A stretch of DNA of 64,000 nt from Onthophagus taurus (lineage: Eukaryota > Arthropoda > Insecta > Coleoptera > Scarabaeidae), in contig NC_091971.1 of NCBI RefSeq assembly GCF_036711975.1, positions 31,069,501-31,133,500 on the forward strand, given 5' to 3'. Below, piece by piece: positions 18,913-29,850 of the stretch. The notes beneath the pieces were generated by a model, which saw only the letters and a list, made by a program, of their open reading frames with translations, did no database searches and was not told the origin of the DNA. The position numbers were made by a program, and so were the translations under genes. How positions within the stretch are numbered: position 1 is the stretch's first letter; each line of letters begins with the position of its first letter.

Positions 18913-21540
18913 ATGGCTTCCACCAAGCGCGATGGTGGCGGAGTCCTTATAGCTGCGAAGCATGGCTTTCATACCGTTCCCATGCCGAGTCTGCAAAGTG
19001 GTGCGGAGGACTTGTGGTTGAAAGTTCAGTGCGGTCAACTAATTTTTCTTTTGTGCTGTGTTTATCTTCCTCCTTCTGCTGATGAAGCGCTGAATCTGTT
19101 TTTGTCCAGTGTGTCTGCTGTGCGCGATGCCTACCCGGAAATTATGATTGTTATTATAGGTGATTTCAACATGCCAACTATCTCTTGGTCTATGTCTGAA
19201 GATGATGTATTAATTCCCACAGGGAATTTCGACCGTCGCGCGATTGATTTTCTTAACATTTATTCATATTGTAATTTTAGTCAATTTAATAATGTATCGA
19301 ATATTAATAATAGAATTCTTGATCTTGTTCTATGCGCTAACGGCCGAGTCGAAAGCATACACCTCTGCAACAATCCACTTGTGGATCCTGATTGCCACCA
19401 TCCACCGTTTGAATTCTTATTATCGGGCATGTTCATTTGTCTGAGTGATGGTCCGAATGTTCGCTTTCTTTTTAAGAACGCGAATTCCGGAGCTATCAAG
19501 TGTTTCTTAAATAGTATCGATTGGCAGACTGTTTTTGCTGGGATGAGCGTGGAGAGCATGGTTGAAGTTTTCTATGACCGCGTTAATTATGTAATTAACA
19601 GAGACGTTCCTAAGCGCTTTCTGCCTAAGCAACGTTTTCCTTACTGGTACAAACGTTCAACTATTCGTGTCATTAAAGAAAAGCTACTTTACCATAAAAA
19701 ATGGAAATCTACTCGACATAATAGTGATTACTTGGCTTTCTCTATCTTGCGCTCCAGGTCTAAGAGGCTTATTGCGGCTGATTATAGAGATTACTTAAAC
19801 TCGATTCAGGCGGGGGTTATGGAAAATCCCAAAGGAATCTGGTCCTTTGTTAAGTCCAGGAAAGGGGATGTGTCTGGCTTGCCGGCCGCTATGATTTCTG
19901 TTGATGGGTCAATGGTGACCTCAGGTCATGATATCTCTTGTGCATTTGCAGAGTATTTCGCCTCGGTTTTCGTAGATGGTAGTATTGACCGCTCAATGGT
20001 CTTCGGTGGCCAGGGTGTTTCACCTTGGTTCTCTGCTGACGCAGTCCTCAATGTTTTGACCCATCTTGACAAGTCCTCTGGCTCTGGTCCGGATGGTATT
20101 CCATCTTCCTTTTTGAGGGAGTTTGCTGCCGAACTGTCGACCCCACTTTTTCTAATTTTTTCAAAATCCTTACTCGAAGGTACTTTTCCGCGCGCGTGGA
20201 AGACTGCTTTTGTCGTTCCAATATTTAAATCAGGGAATAGACAGTTGGTATCTAATTACCGTCCAATTTCTATTATCTCGTCTATTCCCAAGGTTTTTGA
20301 AAAAATTGTTTGCGATTACTTTAACCACTCTATTGCTCACTCTCTCATTACTGAACAACATGGATTCCTGTTTGGCCGATCGGTTGAGTCTAACTTAGTG
20401 TCTTATGTTAATTTTATTCATTCTACCTTAAATGAGGACTCACAGGTTGACGCAATTTATACCGATTTCTCTAAAGCCTTCGACAAGATTGACCATGGAA
20501 TTCTTATACAAAAGCTGTCCTCCTTTAACATTCCTGCCGGCATTGTGCGCTGGATAATGTCATATCTTTCTGACAGAAGTCAGGCAGTTAGGATGGGTAG
20601 CTTTTTGTCGGACTACAAACCCATCTTATCTGGTGTGCCTCAGGGAAGTCACCTTGGGCCCACATTATTTCTAATTTACATAAACGACATTTCTTCTTGC
20701 TTTCAATTTTCCAAATTCCTGCTCTATGCGGATGATAACAAAATATTTACTAGAGTCAGCTCTAGTCATGACTGCCTAAGGCTCCAGGAGGACCTTGATC
20801 GTCTACATGATTACTGTCGCGTTAACAAACTTTATTTGAACTATGACAAATGCCAAAAAATAACGTTTACATGGAAACGCTATCCCATTAATTTTAATTA
20901 CAACTTTAATGGTAGACCTATTATCTCTACTGACAGAGTGAAGGATCTTGGCATTATACTTGATGCCAAATTGAGATATCACCTTCACATCGAAGTCATG
21001 GTGGCGAAAGCCCTGCGTAACCTAGGGTTTGTTATCAGAATAAGTAGACAGTTTACCAATTTTACAAGCATTAAATCCCTTTATATGGCATTTGTTAATA
21101 GCGTATTATCCTATGGTTCAATAGTGTGGAATACTATGTACGCGGTCTATCGTGATCGCATCGAAGCGGTTCAACGACGCTTTGTACGCTATCTGGCTTA
21201 CAAATATCATCTTCCCTATTGCGATTACGATAGACGCTGTGTGGTTTTTAACTTATTATCCCTGCGGCAGCGTCGGCTAGTCTCAGACTTAATTTTTCTT
21301 TTCAAACTGGTCAATGGCTTGCTGGACGCACCTGATCTTCTGTCTGTGTTGAACTTTAATGTACCACAGCGTTTCACGCGGCGGAATACTACATTCCTTT
21401 TAGGCACATCGAACACGAACGCTCATCTAAACTCGCCTATCGTTCGGCTTTTGAATACTTACAATCAGGACTTCAACCATGTTACTCTATTTGGACTCTC
21501 GTTGCGCTCATTTAGAGAATTACTATTACGTAACGTTTAG
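18913..21540 (+). CDS. LINE endonuclease-reverse transcriptase, 875 codons, intact frame
   Basis: The endonuclease lacks its N-terminus: it begins inside the domain (RDGGGVLIAAKHGF; IIGDFNMPTISW near residue 75). RT motifs follow: NYRPISIISSIPKVFEKI, AIYTDFSKAFDKIDHGIL, SGVPQGSHLGPTLFLIYIN, and catalytic YADD in LLYADDNKIF. The thumb and C-terminal tail end at 21540. Nothing interrupts the frame, unlike other LINEs here, so the copy is young though 5'-truncated. The ATG at 18913 spans the insertion junction and is probably target DNA rather than the element's start. Jockey-type by overall organisation. Confidence 0.9.
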   Translation: MASTKRDGGGVLIAAKHGFHTVPMPSLQSGAEDLWLKVQCGQLIFLLCCVYLPPSADEALNLFLSSVSAVRDAYPEIMIVIIGDFNMPTISWSMSEDDVLIPTGNFDRRAIDFLNIYSYCNFSQFNNVSNINNRILDLVLCANGRVESIHLCNNPLVDPDCHHPPFEFLLSGMFICLSDGPNVRFLFKNANSGAIKCFLNSIDWQTVFAGMSVESMVEVFYDRVNYVINRDVPKRFLPKQRFPYWYKRSTIRVIKEKLLYHKKWKSTRHNSDYLAFSILRSRSKRLIAADYRDYLNSIQAGVMENPKGIWSFVKSRKGDVSGLPAAMISVDGSMVTSGHDISCAFAEYFASVFVDGSIDRSMVFGGQGVSPWFSADAVLNVLTHLDKSSGSGPDGIPSSFLREFAAELSTPLFLIFSKSLLEGTFPRAWKTAFVVPIFKSGNRQLVSNYRPISIISSIPKVFEKIVCDYFNHSIAHSLITEQHGFLFGRSVESNLVSYVNFIHSTLNEDSQVDAIYTDFSKAFDKIDHGILIQKLSSFNIPAGIVRWIMSYLSDRSQAVRMGSFLSDYKPILSGVPQGSHLGPTLFLIYINDISSCFQFSKFLLYADDNKIFTRVSSSHDCLRLQEDLDRLHDYCRVNKLYLNYDKCQKITFTWKRYPINFNYNFNGRPIISTDRVKDLGIILDAKLRYHLHIEVMVAKALRNLGFVIRISRQFTNFTSIKSLYMAFVNSVLSYGSIVWNTMYAVYRDRIEAVQRRFVRYLAYKYHLPYCDYDRRCVVFNLLSLRQRRLVSDLIFLFKLVNGLLDAPDLLSVLNFNVPQRFTRRNTTFLLGTSNTNAHLNSPIVRLLNTYNQDFNHVTLFGLSLRSFRELLLRNV

Positions 21541-21787
21541 TTGTTATCTTCTGTATTGTAGTACAATTATATAATATTTTTCGCTTTTTTTTTTTTGTAA
21601 TTTTTTTTTAATTAGCAACTATCAATGCTGTTATTATTATTTTCATAGTTAATGTTATAATTATTGTTATTTTTTTTTTTTCTCGTTTTTTTGCTTGGTA
21701 TGTAGTTAAGTGCTTTGTTTTTATGAGGATGCTTCACTGGGGATATCCTCCCTGTTTGTGTCCCAATAATAAATAAATAAATAAATA
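18916..21787 (+). mobile_element. Young 5'-truncated LINE in the gypsy LTR
   Basis: The LTR sequence continues as TTCAATG|insert|(AA)TGAACG, so the target overlap is only 3-4 bases. The 3' end is a T-rich UTR followed by an AATA-repeat tail (about 21767-21790). Confidence 0.85.
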
Positions 21788-21876
21788 AATGAACGATGAC
21801 CTGATACTTATTAATTAAGTTGCTGAGCCTACATTTTATAGTTGAACGTTTTGTAATTTACTTAAACAATAATGAA

Positions 21877-22393
21877 TTTGGATGCACTTGAATGCTACAG
21901 CATATCATCATCAGACGTTAGGTGCTCTAGAAAATTCGCACAAAAGTCTAGGTAGCTATTTGAGAATGCAGATAAGTACAAACGTAATACAGTTCATACT
22001 GAAACAAAATATACACCTCATGAACTCGTATTTGGAAAAACTTGCAAATTGCCTTCATCTATTCTAGAAACCATTGAACCTTTATATAATTTTATTGATT
22101 ATCCTTTAGAATTAAAATACCGATTGCAAAATGCATGGTCAGACGCGAAAAATAATTTAATTCAGTCGAAAGCAAAACGTAACGAACATTATGATAAGCA
22201 GTGTAAAGCAATTAATTATAAGAAAGGTGATCAAGTGTTACTTAAAAATGAAAGTGGTAATAAAATGGATTGTTTATATAAAGGACCTTATGAAGTAAAA
22301 GAAGATAAATTTTCAAAAGTTGTGTTAGAAAAAAACAGTAAAGTGATTACAGTACATAAGGACAGAATAAAACATTATTACCAAAGCACTTAA
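21877..22393 (+). pseudogene. gypsy integrase C-terminal fragment
   Basis: Starts in the integrase core (HLNATAYHHQTLGALENSHK, including the catalytic-Glu region) and, after a frameshift near 22050, continues as NAWSDAKNNLIQSKAKRNEH and the GDQVLLKNESGNKMD GPY domain typical of gypsy pol C-termini. Stop at 22393. The first two integrase acidic residues and all of RT/RNase H are missing. Confidence 0.75.
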
Positions 22394-22571
22394 AAATTAT
22401 ATTTTAGTTCTAAGTAAAGTTGTGTATTTTAAAATAGAAAAATAAAAATAAAGGGTTTATGTTAAGTTTTAGGGTAACAATAGTAATTTAGCATTTAAGT
22501 TAGTATTAAAAAAAAAAAAATGTTTAAAATTGTAAAATGTTTAAAAATTTTTTTTTCCTTCCCCAGGGAGA

Positions 22572-22837
22572 TGTAGTGTATCCAAATTCATTATTGTTTA
22601 AGTAAATTACAAAACGTTTAACTATAAAATGTAGGCTCAGCAACTTAATTAATAAGTATCAGGTCATCGTTCATTGAACCGTATTACCGTGGTAAGCATT
22701 ATTGCTGTAATACTTTAAAATTGATTACGCTTTTGTAAGCATCAGAATTGTACGAACCTTTGGGTAAAATACATTAACATGTAGTTGAGAAGAAACTCTT
22801 TTATTCAAAAAACCTAAAACCCTTCAACGATACCACA
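22572..22837 (+). repeat. gypsy LTR (266 bp)
   Basis: TGTAGTG...CCACA, preceded by a short purine run (CAGGGAGA). Its reverse complement is found at 18750-21875. Confidence 0.8.
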
Positions 22838-23199
22838 CGATAGCAGCAGTTCTTACAAATTTTAACTTTCTAGCTCGATCAGTCGCCAAGAAATTCAGAT
22901 TTGAAGGGCACAGTGTTAATGGCTAAAAAAAGCTTCTAATTAAAATAAATGTATCAACATGTCTTACCAAAGTCAACTTAGTTTTGTGTGTAGAATCAGA
23001 TTACGCAATAAAAACTATATCGTTAAATTTAAAATAACATGTTTATTTCAGTACGTCGTTATGGAACACCCTGTATGTATAAAAATATTTTCTGTTTATA
23101 GTGTGCTAAATTCCTACAACTTTTGTCTAAGTAAATGTGGAAATCCTGGGAATCGACCATACAATTGATTTAAAACAAAGTTGTCCTTTTTTTCCTTTA
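22838..23199. other. No gene recognised
   Basis: AT-rich; a 69-codon frame at 22959-23168 has no recognisable features. Confidence 0.4.
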
Positions 23200-23245
23200 A
23201 CCGAGCTTTCGGAATAATTTTATTCCTTCTTCAGGGCAAACCTAA
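23200..23245 (-). other. Hammerhead-like motif downstream of the Penelope-like gene
   Basis: On minus: CTGAAGA (23234-23228), stem GGAAT/ATTCC, then GAAA (23210-23207). Lies about 500 bp beyond the stop of the Penelope-like ORF and in the same orientation, as expected for the terminal repeat of these elements. Confidence 0.5.
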
Positions 23246-23744
23246 TCAATTAGAACAAAACAAAGGCCAAGACTTACAATTAAAGAAAACTTAAAATTGA
23301 ACAATACTTACAAATGGAATCATAAAAGGCCAAATACATAACGTAAGATTGGATACTCAGTTTAACACTTCAATACTTAAAAATATTATAGTAAACAAAT
23401 ACATTATCAAAGTTACAAAAATTAAGCACAAAATAACGTTAAACTATACATTTAAAATTATAAACGTCTAAATTATAAGGTTCGGCACGAGCAACGTTAA
23501 AAATTGAAAAAACCAGATTTACATGTAAGAACCAAAGGAACAAGGAAGGGAAAAACGATCTTTATTTCAGAAAAATAACAAAAGGTGGCGTCGAAAATAT
23601 GAAACATTATAATACCAAAATTTAATAATAAAAAACAATAAAATGAATTATATCTAAAACTGTAAAATATCAAAAAAACCAAATAAGTTAAAAAGTTAAA
23701 AAAAAACAACAACTAGAGTTATCTCTGGAGTTGTTACTGGAAGA

Positions 23745-24657
23745 CTATTTATTAGTAACTTGAAAGGCATATACAGAATTTAAATTTTCAGTATCCGTTC
23801 TAAAATTCACCGATCCAACTTCCTTATTAATATAAACCATTTCTAGAAAGAGTCTCTTATTGTAATTCATTCCTTTTTAAGGATAAAGATGTTGTCAAAA
23901 TCAAAGTGATGCCCTTCCTTAACGTGATGCGCAACTAAAGCACTCTTTCTTTCTTGGCGTGCTTGACAATTTCTCTTATGCTGGTTGATACGGCTAGATA
24001 AGTATTGAGAAGTAGTTCCTATATATGAACCATCGCAATTGCTACATGGGATCTTATAGATGACATTTGACTTGGATAACAATGGTACTGGTTCTTTAGT
24101 TCTTGAGAATAGACAGGAAAGAGGTAAAAAATTGGTGTTAGAAAACCTCAGAGTTTCAGAGGATAGTAGAGAATTGAGTTATTTAGTGAGTTTAGTTGGT
24201 TTAACAGTATGTTGTGGCGCTGTCATGTCAATAATATTAATCTTACTAGTATTGTGGTTAAGGATACCACCCAAAAAAAGACGAGGTGGAAAGCCTTAAT
24301 GAAAATGCTAAACATCCTTTTTTTATTACTTTCCCAAAAAACAGAGTTGGAAATTAATTTAATTCTATCCCGCATGGCGACAATAGTATTAATCTTTTGT
24401 TTGATAGGATGATTGGAATAAAAATTTATGAATCTACCCGAGTATGTGGATTTAGTGTACCAATCCAAGATAATGGTCTGGTCTGGTCTGGAAATTATGA
24501 AAGTCAGATTGGCTGTACAAGTTTTGAGCACAAGTGTTGTAGCTACTGATTTCTCTGGATTCTTTGGATTTTGGTAGAAAATTGGATTCCTAGGCTTGAT
24601 CATATCTATCCTAAGCGTACAAAACTTATTCGAAGATTTGGTCAAACAAAACCTCAT
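23745..24657 (-). pseudogene. Penelope-like element: RT C-terminus and GIY-YIG endonuclease
   Basis: The upstream piece (24657-24223) has the conserved DWYTKSTYSGRFINFYSNHP and RDRIKLISNS region that closes Penelope RT domains. After stops and a frameshift, the endonuclease reads NVIYKIPCSNCDGSYIGTTSQ, i.e. the Y...GSYIG pair of GIY-YIG nucleases, then SSRINQHKRNCQ and AHHVKEGHHFDFDN. The frame ends at 23745. The 5' end is cut off where P-element sequence begins (24656), consistent with 5' truncation on insertion or later recombination. Confidence 0.85.
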
Positions 24658-25446
24658 GGACTACTTCCTAACGTACAAAGTAAGCCAAGATCACATCGAG
24701 ATGTTTTTTTCGTCTATCAGATCAAGAGGTGGATTCAATAACAATCCCACAACGAAACAATTTGAAGGTGCCTAGAAGAGGCTTTTATTGAAAACTGAAA
24801 TTGAAGCATCCACTTCTGCAAATTGCGTGCGCGTGGACAATACTTCTATTTTGACAGTAAGTAGTGGCAATCAAAAAGAGAATATCGATGATCTTCTGAA
24901 CGCTTTTTCTGAAACCGAAACAGACGAAGGAAGCGAACAAGTTCCGTATTTCGGAAATTAGTCGCCATATTTAATCAATGTTACTGAGTACATATCTGGT
25001 TTTGTGTCTAGAAAAACAGCTAAGTCCATCAAATGCGCTATTTGTGCAGATGTTTAATTTGTGGTAGAAAGTAACTCATATCTTTTGAACAGAAAAAGTC
25101 GGGGAGGATTGTTAACTGCTTCAAATGATGTAAGCAATTGTGATACCGCTGAAAATATTTTTAGGTTTTACGTACAATCAAATAATCATCCTCATATTAA
25201 TAGAATTATATTAAACGTCTTCGGAAAGTATATAACACTAGCACTCTGTTTACGTCTTTAAATCAGCATATTTTAGATCAAGACCCTATTTATTTATTTA
25301 TTAATAATCACATTGTACAACTCATAAAATTAATTCTAAAAGTGTATTTCACGCTTCGCATACATCATCAAAACAAAGATGTGAATGAAATTAATGTCAG
25401 GATAAGGCAAATATATAACAAACTAACGTTGTTTAAAAACCAGTAG
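24656..25446 (+). pseudogene. P-element/THAP9-like transposase, C-terminal part
   Basis: Opens with MDYFLTYKVSQDHIEMFFSS and IRSRGGFNNNPTTKQFE, the hallmark block of P-element transposases, then a stop at about 24770. Further pieces include VTEYISGFVSRKTAK, an altered C-x-x-C stretch (CAICADV), a Ser/Gly-rich GGLLTASNDV region and, after a frameshift near 25245, QIYNKLTLFKNQ with a stop at 25444-25446. No N-terminal THAP domain is present in the window. Confidence 0.8.
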
Positions 25447-26363
25447 GTTACCAAATTGTACTGCAGCATAGTACTTTACAATAATCGTAAGTGCGGTTCT
25501 CAATTTCATCTTTATACGTTTTGTTTTGTATAGTTTTGATTTTTCTTATTTTAAGTAGTTTGTATACAAAACAATAAATATAAATTGTCAAACTGAATTG
25601 TGTTTTTACTATTACCACTGTTCCACCTAAATTCCGATATAAGTGAAATCACATACGAGACGAGTAAAATTTGTAAAGACAAAGTCTTTGATCAACACTG
25701 CATAGTCCGAATACGACTTAAAAATTGCGAAATTTCCATTTATGGTTTTCCGTTTGTTTCTATATAAGTCTGGGGTTTGCTCTAAAATAATACAGCAAGT
25801 TGTAGTAAAGGATATATGCATTACATTGAATGCTACATTCGCTTTTCTGCCCCTCCTTGGACTACGGGTTCCCTACCTATCTTGGCAACACACGCTCTTA
25901 TAGCAGCTACTAGGGAGGCGCGGTCTAGTGTAGTAAGTCTATAGGCTGAGAGCACTCCCCATTGGAGTACTAAATTTCTTAATGCCATTTATGTACTTCG
26001 TTGCTTACCTGGGACATCCTGTATTGTATACAGTGCAAGCGAAAAGTAAACCCCCCCCCTTTTTTTAAGTTTCGAACAGATTGAGATATCAATATGAACA
26101 AAAAACGTCAGTTTCTATATTTTATCAGCACAAATATTTTCTTGTGAAAAATTTAGTTATTACTTTTAGTTTTTCCGGAAAATGGAAATCAATTTTGCTT
26201 TTTTAAATGGAACACCCAGTATATTATGGTATTTTCCGAAAGATGAAAACAATACGAATCCAACGGTACCTGACAATTAAATATCGGTTTATTAGTTGCC
26301 TGTCGAAATGCAATCAGTCAGGTAAATGGTGGACTTTAGGTTAACGGCAAGGTTTATATATAA
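25447..26363. other. No gene recognised
   Basis: Mostly AT-rich. A more GC-rich patch at 25850-25960 has no coding or tRNA-like structure that I can support. Confidence 0.4.
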
Positions 26364-26504
26364 AAGTCAATTTAAATAAAACAAAATTATATAAGTTATA
26401 TAAGATTCTACTGAAGATGAGGATTGTTTCCTCGAAATCGATTTAGAAGCATAATAAAATAAATAGCAAGAAAGAGGAAAATTTTGTTTTATTTAAATTG
26501 ACTT
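26364..26504 (+). repeat. Hammerhead-like cassette inside a 25-bp inverted repeat
   Basis: Perfect 25-bp arms at 26364-26388 and 26480-26504 (AAGTCAATTTAAATAAAACA...). Between them CTGAAGA (26411-26417), stem GAGGA/TCCTC and GAAA (26434-26437). The downstream AATAAAATAAATAGCAAG resembles that following the motif near 10820. Probably a solo terminal piece of a Penelope-like element. Confidence 0.55.
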
Positions 26505-26547
26505 AAACAAAGCTTGCTAATGGATAATTTAATCCATTATATACAAT

Positions 26548-26769
26548 AAAAGGTTGTCTAGGTTCGTACGCAACCATACTGCGCATTACGTCACATGTGG
26601 AAAATAATACCGCCAAGCAATTCAAATTAAACAAATGCATGGAGCACCATATGGCCATGAGGTTGCGTGCGCAATCCGTGATCGCTTGCGTCACGAAACA
26701 CTCCTGCTCTTGCCCCTCGCCCACAAACTAAAATCAAAGTATTGCAGCATAGGAACTTAGACAACCTTT
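26548..26769. mobile_element. Small inverted-repeat element (MITE candidate)
   Basis: AAAGGTTGTCTAGGTTC at 26548 faces GAACTTAGACAACCTTT ending at 26769, one mismatch. AT-rich ATATA sequence flanks both ends. The 190 bp between is GC-richer and non-coding. Confidence 0.5.
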
Positions 26770-27079
26770 AATATATAAAACCTTGGGTTAACGGTCGGTA
26801 TACGCTCGAGCTAAGACAGATTTAAAGCTGCTAGTTCAATTACTTATTTTTTTTTAGAAATGAAATAAAAGTTGGGTGGAAGTATATTAAATTTATGAAT
26901 TAATCATATTTTTTCAAAAAATATTTATGAAGAAAGAAATGAAAGTCAATATGAGAAGTGAAATTTTTTTATTAAAGATGTTGCTAGTATACGTAACAGT
27001 TGAATAAAAATAAGCTTAGTGTTGTTATTGAATAATAAAAGCATTTATTATTTATTAAGAACAAACTATTATGTAAATT

Positions 27080-27295
27080 GTTCGATATGATTACCCTGAA
27101 CTTCTTGGCAGTGGTACCATCTTTGTAGCGTTTCCTCTCTCAAACGGCTTAACATCACACGGATCATCACATATCAATATTTTGGAAGACGTCAATAATT
27201 TTTTGAATAAACCCATAAAAAGAAATATAAAGTTGTCAGATCTGGTGATCTTGCTGGCCATTCAATCGGCCCACATCGACCGATCCATTAGACAT
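27080..27295 (-). pseudogene. Mariner-superfamily transposase C-terminal remnant
   Basis: On minus: GPIEWPARSPDLTTLYFFLW, the third-Asp motif of DDE_3 transposases, followed after shifts by LSRLREETLQRWYHC and a stop. Upstream domains are absent. Confidence 0.65.
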
Positions 27296-27319
27296 GATGA
27301 AAAATCAACCCTTTAAAAA

Positions 27320-28416
27320 ATAAATATATTAATGTAAATGTAAACTAATTTAATAAAACCTGATGGAAAATGATAAACTTTATTAATACAACCACGGTCG
27401 GCAAAGAGAAAGTAGGATGAAAATAATTGATAAAATTTTGATTCGAATCAAATGAAGTTAATTAAAGTAAATTAAAATGAGGCGGTAATATAGGATACAC
27501 CTGGAAACCTTCCTAAGGTGTAAAGGAATGGAGTACTCGATGAACCTTCTAAGAGTACCAGGGTTAAGATAAAATTCAGAAACTTAATGAACTTAAACCA
27601 CAAATAAAATCAAAGTCTTTCAATTAAATAAATCGGACTTACGGTAAAAAAATGAAATACGGTTACTTCAAAAGATATGAGAGCTCTTCGGTTAACTTGG
27701 TAAATAACTGATCTGGAGAATAACTGTTGAAGAACTCATGAAGAACTGATTTTTGGCCGGCTATTTATACTGTTTCGGGGTGAAAACTGGATTTTTCCGC
27801 GTGGGGGATCGTATTAATACAAGTTATCAACAACTAAATTACAATGCGCGGCGCTAACTTATGAAAATAGCGAAATTCTAGCGACGCTATCGGATGCGGG
27901 ATATAAAATTTCATACATCCAGTCTTTGAACGAGTAAAATCGGTCAAGAAACAACCGAGCAATCAACAATTAATTAACAATAATTAACGGAAAAAGTTAT
28001 AACATGAATCAAAAGATACCTTTAGTTATATGAAAAATTACAAAAATATTATTAACAAAATCGGTTACTGTTTACGGCACTTACATACATAAACGTTTCT
28101 CCGACCGCATGTTTCACGTTAAATCCAATTAATCGGTATCAATTAACGCGTACTTAACACAAAGTACCTCCAGCAGTTGGGCTATGTCCGGGGCAATCCC
28201 ATACTGGCAGTATTTTCCGTGGATGACCATCAGGAACGAAGTAAATTAATTAATTATGATGATTTTGATTCATAATCTTGTTAATAATGAGCGGATCTTC
28301 TTTAAAATCGTTCAACGGTTATTTCCGATATTTGTAAACGTTTGAAATTGATTTGATCGTTCTACGATTTCTAATTCCGCATCATAAAAAACAGTCACTG
28401 TACGGTAGTCCAACGG
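27320..28416. other. Non-coding; possible LTR-like sequence
   Basis: On minus there is a TATA-like AGTATAAATAGCCGGCC near 27775 and an AATAAAG near 27385, an arrangement seen in LTRs. No partner repeat or terminal TG/CA could be fixed, so this is only a suggestion. Confidence 0.25.
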
Positions 28417-28497
28417 TACACAGGAAAAAATGTAGAGTAAAAATCAACTCTAAAACATGGTTCAGATCGGTCCAATTTATTTAGAGTTATTTTTTTT

Positions 28498-29850
28498 CAC
28501 TATACCGGGTGTCCCTCAAAAGTGGCTCACCCCCATATTTTTCTTTATTATTGGTGATATAAGAAAACCATTTAAATGCATAGTTAGGTCGTTAAAACGG
28601 ATTATTACGACATGAAATCATTCTTTTTGTACTTCCGGTTATACCGGATGTGAGTACTAATTTCGCTATTTTTTAAATCTATTATTTTTTGTTTTTCAGT
28701 TGGGTTGACAGTATAATTTCACATAACTTTTACTTGAAAAAATTTTCACGATCGCTTATAATTTTTGAAAAAAAAATTATTTTCGTTATTTTATAACGTT
28801 TTAGTACCTAGGTTAATAGTATAAACTATATTATGTCCCTCTTGATTTGCTATTTCTCGAGCAGTGATCATTGCTATGCTTAGTCAGTGGTTCTTTTTTA
28901 ATAATGCTGTAAATTAACAGTTGTATTAAATTAATTTTAAAAGAAAAATGCGATCAAACAATTAAGTTTAATTCAATTATTTTTTTCTTTATTTTTTGTT
29001 CTTTTACACTAAATGTTCTGTAGCTTATAGTAACTTACAACGTCCATTGTATATTATAATTTGGATTGTTTACTTTATTTTGGTTAAAACCTCTCAGATC
29101 ACCTGACCTCACACCTTTAGATTCTTTTTATAGGGCAAAATCAAAAATGAGCTGTATAATACACCAGTAAGGTCTCGTGAGGTATTGGAAAATAAATCGA
29201 GTTAGAAATTGTATTACCTAAATATCTCCGCAGGAAAGTCGTTAGATCGACAATACACAAGATACAACATGTCAAAATCGAGGCGAGAGCATTTTGAAAA
29301 TTTAGAAAATTAGTTTTTTTGAACTTACAATTGAATTAAATTTAATTGTTGGATAGCGTTTTTCTTTTAAAACTAATTTAATACAACTGTTAATTTACAC
29401 CATTATTAAAAAAGAACCACCAACTAAAGCATAACAGTGATCACTGCTCGAGGAATAGCAAATCAAGAGGGATATAACATAGTTTGTACTATTAACCTAG
29501 CTACTATGCGTCAAAAGTTGTAATACATTTTCCGAAGGTACTAAAACGTTAAAAAATAACGAAAATAATTTTTTTTTTCAAAAATTATAAGCGATCGTGA
29601 AAATGTTTTCAAGTAAAAGTTATGTGAAATTATACTGTCTACCCAACTGAAGAAAAAAAAATTATAGATTTAAAAAAATAGCGAAGTTAGTACTCACATC
29701 CGGTATAACCGGAAGTACAAAAAGAATGATTTCATGTCGTAACAATCCGTTTTAACGACCTAACTATGCATTCCAAATGGTTTTCTGATATCACTAATAA
29801 TAAAAAAAAATATGGGGGTGAGCCACTTTTGAGGGACACCCGGTATAGTG
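28498..29850. mobile_element. Mariner-type element with about 450-bp inverted repeats
   Basis: Outer ends CACTATACCGGGTGTCCCTC and its complement. The arms (about 28498-28985 and 29330-29850) stay recognisably complementary through most of their length, with small indels. The roughly 340-bp centre carries a transposase C-terminal relic. Such long TIRs are unusual for mariner elements. Confidence 0.75.
29085..29320 (+). pseudogene. Mariner-superfamily transposase C-terminal relic
   Basis: Reads RSPDLTPLDSFY (third catalytic Asp block) then GKIKNELYNTPVRSREVLEN, IELEIVLPKYLRRKVV and a final HVKIEARAFENLEN, with one or two frame changes. The N-terminal half is absent. Confidence 0.65.

Larger units (their letters stand above)
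18750..21875 (-). repeat. Inverted LTR of the gypsy element, split by a LINE
   Basis: 18750-18915 and 21791-21875 together are the reverse complement of the LTR at 22572-22837, except that the first bases of the LTR are lost at 21875. There the sequence crosses into integrase coding sequence at a short homology (GAATTTGGAT). Confidence 0.8.
17777..22837 (+). mobile_element. Rearranged Ty3/gypsy element flanked by GATA duplication
   Basis: The left end begins with 24 bp of LTR (TGTAGTGTATCCAAATTCAT at 17777) and the right end is a full 266-bp LTR (22572-22837). GATA lies at 17773-17776 and 22839-22842, next to or one base off the ends, a plausible 4-bp target duplication. Inside, a block carrying gag start, small ORF, primer-binding site and another LTR is inverted (17801-21875), then integrase sequence returns to + (21877-22393). 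Most of pol is missing. A LINE inserted later into the inverted LTR. Confidence 0.75.

Noticed and set aside
19244..19559. Short frames inside the LINE
   Set aside because: Alternate-frame shadows of the intact 875-codon ORF.
25850..25960. tRNA or structured RNA gene in a GC-richer patch
   Set aside because: No cloverleaf or A/B box arrangement could be made to fit.
27320..28416. Solo LTR with TATA box and poly(A) signal
   Set aside because: No matching second copy, terminal TG/CA or target duplication found, so kept only as a low-confidence remark.
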